Positions 26,327 to 35,595 of a DNA stretch of 64,000 bases are shown here, one piece after another. Both the position numbers and the translations under genes were made by a program. The stretch's first letter is position 1. Every line of letters starts with the position of its first letter. Under the pieces are notes generated by a model. That model was given only the letters and a program-made list of their open reading frames with translations, did no database searches and was not told the DNA's origin. Source of the DNA: Arcicella sp040387735 (GTDB lineage: Bacteria > Bacteroidota > Bacteroidia > Cytophagales > Spirosomataceae); the NCBI GenBank assembly GCA_040387735.1, contig JAZKDE010000006.1, positions 1 through 64,000 on the forward strand, written 5' to 3'.

Positions 26327-26821
26327 ATGAAAACATTAACGTTAATAGCAATGCTATTTCTGGTATTATCGAGTAAAGCACAAAATAAATCCACATTACC
26401 CACCATCTTTTCGTTAAAAAATAAGGCATTGATTGCCCAAATTTTAACTATTGAAAAAGATTTCGGTTTAACAAAGGAAAATGTTGTTATTAATCGTTTT
26501 AAAAATGGAAGTGTCGATAGAGATTCAACGTATTATGATGTTGAAATTCCAGCCTTTTTTTCTGCAGTACCAGAAGATTTGTCGAATTTTATTAATCAAA
26601 ATCTTATCCGTCCGAGAATATCTAAAGGAGAGGTGGTTTTAGTAAAATTTGTGGTAGAACGTTACGGAGAACTCAATAAGATTCATGTGCTTTCGAGTAG
26701 TTCAGACTCATTGTTGAGTGCGGAGGCAATTAAAGTTGTGAAGAAAATGGGAGCGTGGAATCCCGCCAAAATTCAAGGTGTTGAAGTTGCTTCTTATTAC
26801 GTGCTATCCATTAAATTTTAA
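26327..26821 (+). CDS. Small secreted protein with TonB C-terminal-like domain
   Basis: 164 residues. A signal peptide of about 18 residues ends SKAQ. The C-terminal half (about 85-164) has the TonB_C pattern: NLIRPRISKGEVVLVKFVVERYGELNKIHVL, then AEAIKVVKKMGAWNPAKIQGVEVASYYVLSIKF. It has no N-terminal membrane anchor or Pro-rich linker, so it is unlikely to transduce energy in the ordinary way. Similar short periplasmic TonB_C proteins are common in Bacteroidetes and have no assigned role. It is monocistronic, with a strong terminator at 26858-26889. Confidence 0.78.
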   Translation: MKTLTLIAMLFLVLSSKAQNKSTLPTIFSLKNKALIAQILTIEKDFGLTKENVVINRFKNGSVDRDSTYYDVEIPAFFSAVPEDLSNFINQNLIRPRISKGEVVLVKFVVERYGELNKIHVLSSSSDSLLSAEAIKVVKKMGAWNPAKIQGVEVASYYVLSIKF

Positions 26822-26857
26822 GTTGTATAATTCTTACTTTTGATATATAATTGCCCT

Positions 26858-26889
26858 ATCCTCATGCACGTTGTGTATGAGGATTTTTT
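26858..26889 (+). terminator. Intrinsic terminator
   Basis: A 12-bp stem (26858-26869 with 26873-26884, including one G-T pair) with a 3-nt loop is followed by five T residues. It lies 37 bp after the stop of the TonB_C-like gene and separates it from the fructan locus. Confidence 0.85.
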
Positions 26890-27005
26890 GTGGAAATCCC
26901 TTTTATAAGGATTGTATTTGAAATTGTATCAAAATCATAATTATTTGAACGATTTTACGAGTTGCCTACTGGTGATAAACACCTATTTTTACAAAAAAAT
27001 GCTTC

Positions 27006-29699
27006 ATGATTCGCAATTATAAAAACTTTCTATTTTTACTTATATTCTTGTTCTCCTGCCAAGGAGGACAGAAAAACCACTTTGTTATTGGTTTTTCGCA
27101 ATGCACAATGGGTGATAGCTGGCGGAAAACGATGGTAGAAGGTATGGAAAGGGAGTTGGCTTTTCATTCAAATGTGCAAATGAAACTCGTCAATGCCAAT
27201 GGGAATAGTGTTGTACAAAAAGCACAAATTCAACAATTTATTGATGACAAAGTAGATTTGATTATTGTTTCTCCCAATGAAGCCTCGCCGTTAACTCCAG
27301 TGATTGAGAAAGCTTATGATGCCGGAATTCCAGTAGTGGTGGTTGACCGCCAAACTACTTCAGAAAAATATACTGCATTTGTGGGAGCAAATAATAAATT
27401 AGTTGGGCAAAATGCTGGGATTTATGCCAATATTCTGCTCAAAGGCAATGGTGAAATACTTGAAATTGGGGAGGGGGCCAATACTTCGCCGACTATTGGA
27501 AGACACGACGGATTTGCCGAAATTATAGCACAGCATCCTGATTTAGCTTTGAAGAAATCCATTTTTTCGGATTGGAATGCTGATTATCAAGCAAAAATAA
27601 TGGCATTTTTATCTCAAAATCGTCAACTTAATTTGATTTTTGCTCATAATGACCGACTTGCTTTGAGAGCGGCAAATATTTGTGAGAAATTGGGATTTGA
27701 TAACAAAATAAAAATCATTGGCGTTGATGGACTTTACGGTGAAAATCAAGGAATTGATTTAGTTGACAAAGGAATTTTATCGGCTACTATTTTGTACCCA
27801 ACTGGCGGAGAAGAATCCATTCAAATTGCGATGAAAATCTTGGAAAAACAGCCATTTAAGAAAGAAAATGAGCTTTTTACTACTGTGATTAATCCAGAAA
27901 ATGTGAGGATTATGAAGCAACAGTCTCTAAAGGTTACGGAACAGCAAGAAACGATCAAGCGGCAATCGCTTAAAATGGATGACCTTAATCAAATCTATTC
28001 TTCTCAAAAAAATATCCTTTACATTACGGCTACATTATTGTCATTGGTCTTAATTTTTGGAGCTTTAATGCTCTTTTTGTTCCGAGAAAAACAACTTTCA
28101 AATCAGAAATTAGAAGAGCAAAATATTGCCATCCGAGAACAAAATCAGGAAATCGAACGAGTTTCTTTACAAGCCAAAAATGCTACGGAGGAAAAAATGC
28201 GTTTTTACTCCTACATTTCGCACGAATTTAAAACACCTTTGAGTTTGATTTTGACGCCAACTGAGGATTTGTTGCAAAGGAAGAATTTTGAGGCGAGAGA
28301 AGTTAAAAATACGCTTCAATTTATTCGGAAAAATACATACCGATTACTCCGATTAGTTGACCAATTACTCGATTTACGTAAACTTGATGCTGGTAAAATG
28401 GAATTGAAAGTTTCAACGCATGATTTGGCGGAATTTGTTCGGGAAATCGTGCAGGATTTTTCGGTACAAGCCAAAATTCGCCAAATTGACTTTCAGTTTA
28501 TCTGTCCTTTTCCTGAATTTCCGTACCCATTTGATGTTGAAAAATTGGATAAAGTTCTGTTTAATATCATTTCAAATGCTTTTAAATATACTTCTGATGG
28601 TGGTCGGATTCATGTTTCTTTAATGAAAAATATTGACTCTGTCGAAATCATTATTTCGGATAATGGCACGGGAATGAATGAGCGAGATATGGAACATGCC
28701 TTTGATTTATTTTATCGGAGTAATCAAAATACCTCACTTGGAACTGGTTTGGGATTAGCTTTATCCAGAGAGTTTGTCTCGCTTCACGAAGGGGAAATTT
28801 TACTGGAATCTGTATTGCATCAAGGAACAAATTTTAAAATAAAACTGCCTTTAAAGAATACTGAGCTTCAAAAAATAGAAAAGGTGGTTCATCTTTCTCA
28901 ATATTTTGTGGATGAAGAAACGATTACCGATAGTCCTGAAACTATGCCCGAAAATTTTGAAAATAGCATGATTATTATTGAGGATAATACCGATTTACTT
29001 CGGTTTTTACGGGAGAAATTCAAACGTAATTTTCAAGTTTATACCGCCGAAAGTGCGGAAAAAGGCTGGGAAATTATTTTAAAAAACGTTCCTGATATTG
29101 TCATTAGCGATGTGATGTTGCCTGGGAAAGATGGATTTTTACTAACCCAAGAACTCAAAACAGACTTTAGAACCTCACATATTCCTGTGGTTTTACTCAC
29201 GGCGAAGGGACAAATTGAAAGTCAAATTGAAGGTACAAAAGCGGGTGCGGATGCGTATTTATCCAAACCATTTAATCAGCAATTATTGGAAGAAAAAGTG
29301 AAAAGTCTGTTAGAAAATCGGAGTAGAATGCGAAGACGTTTTTCAAATGAAATCACCAATCCGCACGATGTTCATAAAGTGGAGCGTAAATTCTTGTTAG
29401 ATTTTGAATTATTGATTGAAAAATATTTGAATGATAATACGCTGTCGGTTGAAAAACTGAGTCAAGAAATGGGAATGTCGAGGGTGCAATTATACCGAAA
29501 AATTACTGCTTTGACGGGCAAAAATGTAAACGATTATATTGCTGAGTATAAAATCAGAAAAGCCAAACAATTGCTACAAGATGCATCTAAAAATATCACG
29601 GAAATTGCCTACGAATTAGGTTTCAATAATCCGAGTTACTTCACAACTTTCTTCAAACAAAAAACGAATCAAACGCCTACGGAATGGCGAAATTCGTAA
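27006..29699 (+). CDS. Fructan-locus HTCS: periplasmic sugar-binding domain fused to kinase, receiver and AraC HTH
   Basis: 897 residues. The N-terminus has a lipobox-like FLFSC (Cys18). Residues about 25-310 form a type 1 periplasmic binding protein like RbsB (VIGFSQCTMGDSWRKTM, DLIIVSPNEASPLTPVIEKAYDAGIPVVVVDR, HNDRLALRAA, GVDGLYGENQG). One membrane helix lies at about 336-357. The kinase has H406 (YISHEFKTPLSL), FNIISNAFKYTSDGG, SDNGTGM and GTGLGLAL. The receiver has D702 (VISDVMLPGKDG). The AraC HTH ends the protein (FNNPSYFTTFFKQKTNQTPTEW). This architecture matches the Bacteroides fructose sensor BT1754, and the genes downstream are a fructan locus, so fructose is the likely ligand. Confidence 0.93.
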   Translation: MIRNYKNFLFLLIFLFSCQGGQKNHFVIGFSQCTMGDSWRKTMVEGMERELAFHSNVQMKLVNANGNSVVQKAQIQQFIDDKVDLIIVSPNEASPLTPVIEKAYDAGIPVVVVDRQTTSEKYTAFVGANNKLVGQNAGIYANILLKGNGEILEIGEGANTSPTIGRHDGFAEIIAQHPDLALKKSIFSDWNADYQAKIMAFLSQNRQLNLIFAHNDRLALRAANICEKLGFDNKIKIIGVDGLYGENQGIDLVDKGILSATILYPTGGEESIQIAMKILEKQPFKKENELFTTVINPENVRIMKQQSLKVTEQQETIKRQSLKMDDLNQIYSSQKNILYITATLLSLVLIFGALMLFLFREKQLSNQKLEEQNIAIREQNQEIERVSLQAKNATEEKMRFYSYISHEFKTPLSLILTPTEDLLQRKNFEAREVKNTLQFIRKNTYRLLRLVDQLLDLRKLDAGKMELKVSTHDLAEFVREIVQDFSVQAKIRQIDFQFICPFPEFPYPFDVEKLDKVLFNIISNAFKYTSDGGRIHVSLMKNIDSVEIIISDNGTGMNERDMEHAFDLFYRSNQNTSLGTGLGLALSREFVSLHEGEILLESVLHQGTNFKIKLPLKNTELQKIEKVVHLSQYFVDEETITDSPETMPENFENSMIIIEDNTDLLRFLREKFKRNFQVYTAESAEKGWEIILKNVPDIVISDVMLPGKDGFLLTQELKTDFRTSHIPVVLLTAKGQIESQIEGTKAGADAYLSKPFNQQLLEEKVKSLLENRSRMRRRFSNEITNPHDVHKVERKFLLDFELLIEKYLNDNTLSVEKLSQEMGMSRVQLYRKITALTGKNVNDYIAEYKIRKAKQLLQDASKNITEIAYELGFNNPSYFTTFFKQKTNQTPTEWRNS

Positions 29700-29766
29700 C
29701 CTAAATTTTAGTCAGCCCATTTATTTGACAGATTGAAATCTATGGGCTAAAACTCCTAAATCCTCG

Positions 29767-29796
29767 TGTAACATTTCTATAATTTTTGTAACATTT
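29767..29796 (+). promoter_or_regulatory. 10-bp direct repeats, 20-bp period, upstream of the fructan genes
   Basis: TGTAACATTT occurs at 29767-29776 and 29787-29796, two helical turns apart, in the only long gap between the HTCS gene and its likely targets. AraC-type regulators commonly bind direct repeats with such spacing, so this is a candidate site for the fructan HTCS. Confidence 0.5.
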
Positions 29797-29802
29797 GTGT
29801 AA

Positions 29803-29844
29803 TACTGACAATTAAATAAATTTATAATTACTTGATTGTCAGTA
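29803..29844. promoter_or_regulatory. 10-bp perfect inverted repeat, 22-bp spacer
   Basis: TACTGACAAT at 29803-29812 is exactly repeated in inverted form at 29835-29844, with centres 32 bp (about three turns) apart. The right arm overlaps TACTTTG, close to a -7 element. It could be an operator or part of the promoter of the transporter-led operon. Confidence 0.45.
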
Positions 29845-29950
29845 CTTTGTGTATTTGTTCATTTTTATAGTTTTTTGAAAGAATCCTAAAAGCCTTCTCT
29901 TGATATAATTCTCAATTTTGGTTCATCAAATAATCCACCAAACGATTTTC

Positions 29951-31279
29951 ATGATGAATCTAAATTTTAAAATTATTATCTGGTCAATATCCGCAGCACT
30001 CGGAGGCTTCCTATTCGGCTTCGACACCGCAGTGATTTCTGGCGTAGAACAAACCTTGCAAAAACTCTGGCATCTTACTGTTTTTGAACACGGATTTACT
30101 GTTTCCATCGCCTTAATAGGTACAGTTATCGGCTCATTAATTGGAGGAATTCCCGCCGAAAAATACGGAAGACGAATCAGTCTTTTTATCGTGGCTATTC
30201 TTTATTTAGTTTCGGCACTTGGCTCTGCTTATGCGGTTGACTGGACAACTTTTCTAATTTTTAGATTTATGGGAGGTATTGGCGTGGGAATTTCCTCGGT
30301 TGTTGCTCCGATGTACATTACCGAAATTGCTCCGCCAGCACAACGTGGACGTTTGGTTGCACTATTTCAATTTAATGTTGTTTTTGGAATTTTGATTGCG
30401 TATTTATCCAATTATTTATTGGGAAATATGGGCGAAAGTTCTTGGCGTATTATGTTAGGTGTGCAAGCAATTCCTGCTTTTATCTACATTTTGGTCGTGC
30501 TTGGTATTCCCGAAAGTCCTCGTTGGTTGATTTTGAAAAAAGGTAAAATTGAAGAAGCCCGTAAAATCCTTTCAATTATTGATGCTAAAGAAGCCGATAA
30601 AGTGGTGCGAGCTATTCAAAATAATCAATCAGAAAGGCAATCAAGTTTTCAGAATTTGTTTCAATCGGCTTATAAAAAGCCCATAATGTTAGCGGTTCTT
30701 TTCGCTATTTTCAATCAAGTTTCTGGAATTAATGCCATTATTTACTACGCTCCTCGCATTTTTGAAATGGCAGGTTTGGGGAAGGATTCAGCTTTGTTAT
30801 CCTCCGCAGGTATTGGTTTAATAAACCTTATTTCTACTCTTTTGGGCTTGTCGGTTATTGATAAATTTGGCAGAAAAAACTTGATGATTGTTGGGTCGGT
30901 TGGACTAATTATATCGCTTTCATTGGTTTCACAGGCTTTTTTTAATAATAATCTTGGCGGACTCGTTCCCATTTATTTATTCGTTTTCATTGGTTCATTT
31001 GCTTTCTCGCAAGGAGCCGTTATTTGGGTATTTATTTCCGAAATCTTTCCCAACGAAGTACGAGCTCACGGTCAGGCTTTGGGCAGTTTTACACACTGGA
31101 TTATGGCGGTGCTTGTCTCGTTTTCATTTCCCTACATTTCGGCAACCTTTGGCGGTGGAATCACCTTTTCTTTCTTCGCTTTAATGATGGTTTTACAACT
31201 ACTTTTTGCGTGGAAAATTATGCCAGAAACAAAAGGGACTTCGCTTGAAAAAGCTGAAAATGTGGTTTTTGTTCATTGA
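29951..31279 (+). CDS. MFS sugar porter, probable fructose transporter
   Basis: 442 residues from the first of two tandem ATGs (29951, 29954); an upstream TTG at 29918 would add a polar leader and is unlikely. About twelve membrane helices. Sugar-porter motifs are present: GGFLFGFDTAVISG in helix 1, PAEKYGRR after helix 2, FRFMGGIGVG, PMYITEIAPPAQRGR, PESPRWLI at the end of the N-half, QVSGINAIIYYAPRIF in helix 7, and PETKG at the C-terminus. It should move monosaccharide across the inner membrane, probably with protons. Its position before a fructokinase and GH32/susCD genes points to fructose, matching the fructose permease in the B. thetaiotaomicron fructan locus. Confidence 0.92.
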   Translation: MMNLNFKIIIWSISAALGGFLFGFDTAVISGVEQTLQKLWHLTVFEHGFTVSIALIGTVIGSLIGGIPAEKYGRRISLFIVAILYLVSALGSAYAVDWTTFLIFRFMGGIGVGISSVVAPMYITEIAPPAQRGRLVALFQFNVVFGILIAYLSNYLLGNMGESSWRIMLGVQAIPAFIYILVVLGIPESPRWLILKKGKIEEARKILSIIDAKEADKVVRAIQNNQSERQSSFQNLFQSAYKKPIMLAVLFAIFNQVSGINAIIYYAPRIFEMAGLGKDSALLSSAGIGLINLISTLLGLSVIDKFGRKNLMIVGSVGLIISLSLVSQAFFNNNLGGLVPIYLFVFIGSFAFSQGAVIWVFISEIFPNEVRAHGQALGSFTHWIMAVLVSFSFPYISATFGGGITFSFFALMMVLQLLFAWKIMPETKGTSLEKAENVVFVH

Positions 31280-31381
31280 AAATAAGTTTAAGAATGTATT
31301 TCAGAAAATGAGGTTCCTGTGCAACCTCATCGTCAAAATAATTACTTCAAAAATATACAGAATAGTTTCTAATAATAACCA

Positions 31382-32287
31382 ATGAAAAAACTAAACGTAA
31401 TATGTTTCGGTGAAATGCTTTGGGATATGCTTCCCACGGGTAAAATGGCGGGTGGAGCTCCCATGAATGTGGCCATTCACTTAAAGAATTTTGGTAATAA
31501 TGCCACGATAATTAGTCGAGTTGGAACGGACGATTTAGGCAATGAATTACTTGGATTTATTGACCATCATGAACTCGATTCTCAGTTCATCCAGCAAGGA
31601 CAAAACCACTTGACGGGCGTTGTAAAAGTGAACGTAGATGATAAGAATAACGTGACTTATAAGATTGTCAAACCAGTTGCTTGGGATTATATTTTATTGG
31701 AAGAAAAAGCCATTAATGCTGTCAAAAATGCTGATTGCTTTGTTTTTGGCAGTCTGTCAGCAAGGTCGGAACAGACGTTTGAGACATTAAAAAAACTGTT
31801 AGAAGTTGCTCCATTGAAGGTATTTGATATCAACCTTCGTCCGCCTTATTACGACAAAGAAACGTGTGAGTATTTACTTGCCAAAACGGATATCCTCAAA
31901 CTCAATCACTTAGAATTAGACGAAATAAGTGATTGGTTTTTTGAAGCAGATACCATTTCTGAAAAGCTATCTCAACTTTCAAAAATGTTTAACATCTCAA
32001 CAATTTGCCTAACGTTGGGTGAAGACGGAGCGATGCTTTTTCACGAAGGAGAAATACATAAAAGTTCTGGATTTCCAGTAAAAGTGTTAGATACCATCGG
32101 AAGTGGAGATTCATTTTTAGCCTGTTTTATTGCTAATTTTTTAAACCAAGAAAACATCGCAAAAACCCTTCAAAAATCCTGTGCCGTGGGGGCATTAGTG
32201 GCTCAAAATCACGGAGCAACGCCTTTTATTTCAGAACAAGATATTCAACTTTTATTGAATAAGGGACAAGTCCTAACAACTTCCTAA
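31382..32287 (+). CDS. Fructokinase, PfkB-family carbohydrate kinase
   Basis: 301 residues. The ribokinase-fold signatures are clear: GEMLWDMLPTGKMAGGAPMNVAIHL near the N-terminus and DTIGSGDSFLACF near the C-terminus, where D243 is the expected catalytic base and the preceding GSG forms the anion hole. It would phosphorylate fructose with ATP in the cytoplasm. It lies 102 bp after the transporter gene and 75 bp before susC, in the same direction. Family members also accept other sugars, so the fructose assignment rests mainly on context and on the MGGAP-like N-terminal pattern shared with fructokinases. Confidence 0.9.
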   Translation: MKKLNVICFGEMLWDMLPTGKMAGGAPMNVAIHLKNFGNNATIISRVGTDDLGNELLGFIDHHELDSQFIQQGQNHLTGVVKVNVDDKNNVTYKIVKPVAWDYILLEEKAINAVKNADCFVFGSLSARSEQTFETLKKLLEVAPLKVFDINLRPPYYDKETCEYLLAKTDILKLNHLELDEISDWFFEADTISEKLSQLSKMFNISTICLTLGEDGAMLFHEGEIHKSSGFPVKVLDTIGSGDSFLACFIANFLNQENIAKTLQKSCAVGALVAQNHGATPFISEQDIQLLLNKGQVLTTS

Positions 32288-32362
32288 AAGTTGAAATACT
32301 AAACTTCTAAGTCTCTAAAAACACTCAAAATCAGAGTACTCAACCATTTTAAACAATCCAAA

Positions 32363-35300
32363 ATGATGAAAAAAACTTTATTATTCTTCCTTGCCACGTT
32401 ACTGGCTTTCACGCAGGTAACGTTGGCACAACAACGCACCATTACGGGAAAAGTAGTGGCTGCCGAAACCAATGAGCCTCTCGTTGGTGCTAATATTCTT
32501 CTCACGGGTACTACAAAAGGCGTTACTGCTAACGCTGAAGGGATTTTTTCGTTAACTGTTCCTGAAAATGCGACAACTTTGATGGTGTCTTACATTGGTT
32601 ATAACTCCAAAGAAATTAGTATTAAAGGTCTCAGTAATATTACCATTTCTTTGGTAGCAGGTAAAGAATTGAGTGAAGTCGTGGTGGTTGGTTACACGTC
32701 TTCGAGAAAGCAAGATTTAACGGGAGCGGTTGCCATTGTTGATATGAAACCCATTAAAAACATCAGTTCGGGAAATCCAATGCAGGCTTTGCAAGGTCGT
32801 GTGGCGGGTTTATACATTGAAAAAGATGGTTCGCCAAATGGCTCAAATAGTCGAATTTTGATTCGTGGAGCGAATACTTTGGGCAATAATGACCCTCTTT
32901 ACGTAATTGATGGTATTCCTACAACTCGCCCCGAAGTGTTTCAAAATATGAATCCTTCCAATATAGAATCTGTGCAAGTATTGAAAGATGCATCCGCCGA
33001 ATCTATTTACGGAGCTCGTGCTTCGAACGGTGTTATCATCGTAACAACCAAAAGTGGCGGAGATACCAATGGCAAAGTTGAATTTCAATTCAATAGTAGC
33101 GTTGCCATCCAATCCGAAAAATCAATGCGTTTCAAAATGTTGAATTCGGCTGAAAGAGGCAGAGCTTTGTGGCAAGCTTCGGTTAATGACGGACAAGATC
33201 CTGCGGCTGGTTACGGTGAAATTTATGATTTTAATTGGAATAAAAACTATGCAAATCCAGTTTTGACGGGTATTTCAGTGAAACCATTTGTGGGTGGCGA
33301 TACCAATACGCCAGTTGGAGATACGGATTGGCAAGATGTGATGTACAAAACGGGTGTTGTTACCAAAAACGATTTTACGGCTTCTTATGGCAATAAAAAT
33401 TCGTCTATTGAAATCAATTTGGGACAACTCAAAAATACGGGAATGCTCAGGTATACAGGTTATGAGCGTTTGAGCGGTAGCATCAATGCTTTGACTCGTG
33501 CCTTTAATGATAAAGTGAAGTTTGGCGTGAATTTACGGGTTGCTAATTCTAATGAAACCTTAACTGCCAAAGATTTAGGCGGAGCCACTACCACTTTTTT
33601 AGCGGTTACTTTAGCTCCAACCATTCCAGTTTATCAGAAAGATGGCTCAACGTATGCGGGCGAATTGGGAGCGGGTTATTCAGACCGAAATAATCCACTC
33701 CATATGCAAGACCTTGCAAAATGGAATAATGCCAATCGTTTGAGTGCCTTCGGAAATATTTTCTTAGAAGTACAGCCGATTAAAAATCTATTTTTCAAAT
33801 CAAATATTGGGGCTGATAATGCTAATTATTTGAGTAAAGTTATCGCTCCAACCTTCTCAGAAGGGGCATTAAACAGAACAACCAATAGTTTAACGTTCGA
33901 CCAAAACCACTTTATTAGTCTTACTTGGTCAAACACCTTGCGGTATAATTGGGATTTGAATGCTGATAATCACTTCAAGTTTTTGGTAGGAACGGAATAC
34001 ATCAAAACCGATTTAGATTTCCAAAATACCAAAAAAGAAGGTTTTGCTCTTCAAACCGAAAATTATTTTACGTTGAATGCAGGAACTGGAAATACTACTG
34101 TTTCGGGTGGTTCAACGGGCAATCGTTTGTTTTCACAATTTGGACGAGTTGATTATAATTTTTCTGATAAATATTTAGCAGCGGTAACTGTTCGTCGTGA
34201 TGGTTCATCTCGTTTTGGTACGGATAATCAGTACGGTATTTTCCCTGCGGCTTCTTTTGGTTGGAAAATCGACAAGGAAAATTTCATGAAAGACCTTTCA
34301 TTTGTTTCTGAACTAAAAGCAAGAGTTGGTGTTGGTCGAGTGGGTAATCAGCAAATTGGAGATTTAGCTCGTTTTGGTTTATTTGATACCAGATACGGAA
34401 CTACGCAGGCACAATTAGTAGGCGGTTTTTGGGAACAATACATGAATATTGGCACGGCTTATTCTTTGTCGGGAGCTAATACAGGAACATTGCCATCTGG
34501 TTTTGTGCAGACGCAAGCTGCTAACTCTGCCTTGAAATGGGAAACAACGGATGAAATTAACTCAGGAATTGATTTTGCCTTTTTGAATAATAAAATCTTT
34601 GGTTCATTTGATTATTTTTCAAGAAATACTACAGGCATTTTGATTACGCCTCCTGTGGCTTCGGCTCTTGGTGAAGGACAGTCAAAAGCGGTAAATGGTG
34701 CTACAAAAACCAACAAAGGTTGGGAATTTGTTTTGGGTTATCATGGCACAACAGGCGGGCCGCTTAAATATAACATTACTGCCAATTTTGCTCATTTTAG
34801 AGACCAAATTACAGAATTGCCCGAAAATGTACGTCCCGCTTACGCAGGAAACCTTGTGAATACGATTTTGGGACATTCTCAATTTGATATTTTTGGATAT
34901 AAAACCAACGGACTTTTTCAGTCTCAAGCAGAGGTTGATGCTGCTCCAACACAAATCGGTGCTGGCCCAGGCAGAATCCGTTATGTAGATACGAATGGTG
35001 ATGGAAAAATTGATGCTTTAGACCAAACTTGGCTTGGCACAACGCTTCCTGCTCTTGAATACGGCGTTAGAATTGATGTGTCTTACAAGAATTTTGATTT
35101 GTCTGTTTTTGGTTCAGGAGTGGCTGGCAGAACGGGATTTGATGTTTATACGGTTTTCAATAATTTGATGAGAAGTAGAGAAAATGTTGGGCCAGGGGTA
35201 TTTAATGGATGGACTCCACAAAATACAAACACAACAGTTCCTGCTTTGACCTTGAAAGACAATAACAATGAAGGACGTACTTCTGATTATTTTATCGTGA

Positions 35301-35509
35301 ATACTTCTTATTTCAAAATGCGAAATATTCAGTTAGGATATACTATTAAACCAAATGCTGTATTTTCAAGACTACGAGTTTATGCGATGGCCGAAAACCT
35401 TTTCTGGTTCAAAAGCGGAAGTTATTTAAGCCCAGACCCTGAGCGTATCGACCTTGACCCTGTGCCAATTCCAAAGACTTTTACTTTTGGTATTAACGCA
35501 TCTTTTTAA
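32363..35509 (+). CDS. susC: SusC-like TonB-dependent outer-membrane receptor of the fructan locus
   Basis: 1048 residues. A signal peptide ends near VTLAQ. A carboxypeptidase-like domain (about 25-100, GKVVAAETNEPLVGANILLTGTTKG) is followed by a TonB-box-like SEVVVVGY, the plug domain (PLYVIDGIPTTRPEVFQNMNPSNIESVQVLKDASAESIYGARASNGVIIVTTK) and a C-terminal 22-strand barrel ending FTFGINASF. SusC proteins import oligosaccharides with a SusD lid. Two tandem ATGs (32363, 32366) are both possible starts. The susD gene follows after 86 bp. The substrate is taken to be fructan-derived from the flanking GH32 and fructokinase genes. Confidence 0.95.
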   Translation: MMKKTLLFFLATLLAFTQVTLAQQRTITGKVVAAETNEPLVGANILLTGTTKGVTANAEGIFSLTVPENATTLMVSYIGYNSKEISIKGLSNITISLVAGKELSEVVVVGYTSSRKQDLTGAVAIVDMKPIKNISSGNPMQALQGRVAGLYIEKDGSPNGSNSRILIRGANTLGNNDPLYVIDGIPTTRPEVFQNMNPSNIESVQVLKDASAESIYGARASNGVIIVTTKSGGDTNGKVEFQFNSSVAIQSEKSMRFKMLNSAERGRALWQASVNDGQDPAAGYGEIYDFNWNKNYANPVLTGISVKPFVGGDTNTPVGDTDWQDVMYKTGVVTKNDFTASYGNKNSSIEINLGQLKNTGMLRYTGYERLSGSINALTRAFNDKVKFGVNLRVANSNETLTAKDLGGATTTFLAVTLAPTIPVYQKDGSTYAGELGAGYSDRNNPLHMQDLAKWNNANRLSAFGNIFLEVQPIKNLFFKSNIGADNANYLSKVIAPTFSEGALNRTTNSLTFDQNHFISLTWSNTLRYNWDLNADNHFKFLVGTEYIKTDLDFQNTKKEGFALQTENYFTLNAGTGNTTVSGGSTGNRLFSQFGRVDYNFSDKYLAAVTVRRDGSSRFGTDNQYGIFPAASFGWKIDKENFMKDLSFVSELKARVGVGRVGNQQIGDLARFGLFDTRYGTTQAQLVGGFWEQYMNIGTAYSLSGANTGTLPSGFVQTQAANSALKWETTDEINSGIDFAFLNNKIFGSFDYFSRNTTGILITPPVASALGEGQSKAVNGATKTNKGWEFVLGYHGTTGGPLKYNITANFAHFRDQITELPENVRPAYAGNLVNTILGHSQFDIFGYKTNGLFQSQAEVDAAPTQIGAGPGRIRYVDTNGDGKIDALDQTWLGTTLPALEYGVRIDVSYKNFDLSVFGSGVAGRTGFDVYTVFNNLMRSRENVGPGVFNGWTPQNTNTTVPALTLKDNNNEGRTSDYFIVNTSYFKMRNIQLGYTIKPNAVFSRLRVYAMAENLFWFKSGSYLSPDPERIDLDPVPIPKTFTFGINASF

Positions 35510-35595
35510 GTAAGTAGCACAGGTTTTAACCTGTCCAGAAAAAGCAAAGTTGATGACAGATTAGAAATTTGTCCAACAATAAATCAAAATCAAAA

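Noticed and set aside
29918..29950. TTG start 33 bp upstream for the MFS transporter (and similar TTG starts at 21114, 35569, 37338, 39244)
   Set aside because: Each adds a polar leader before a clean signal peptide, lipobox or first membrane helix, and one lies within a terminator; the downstream ATG is better in every case.
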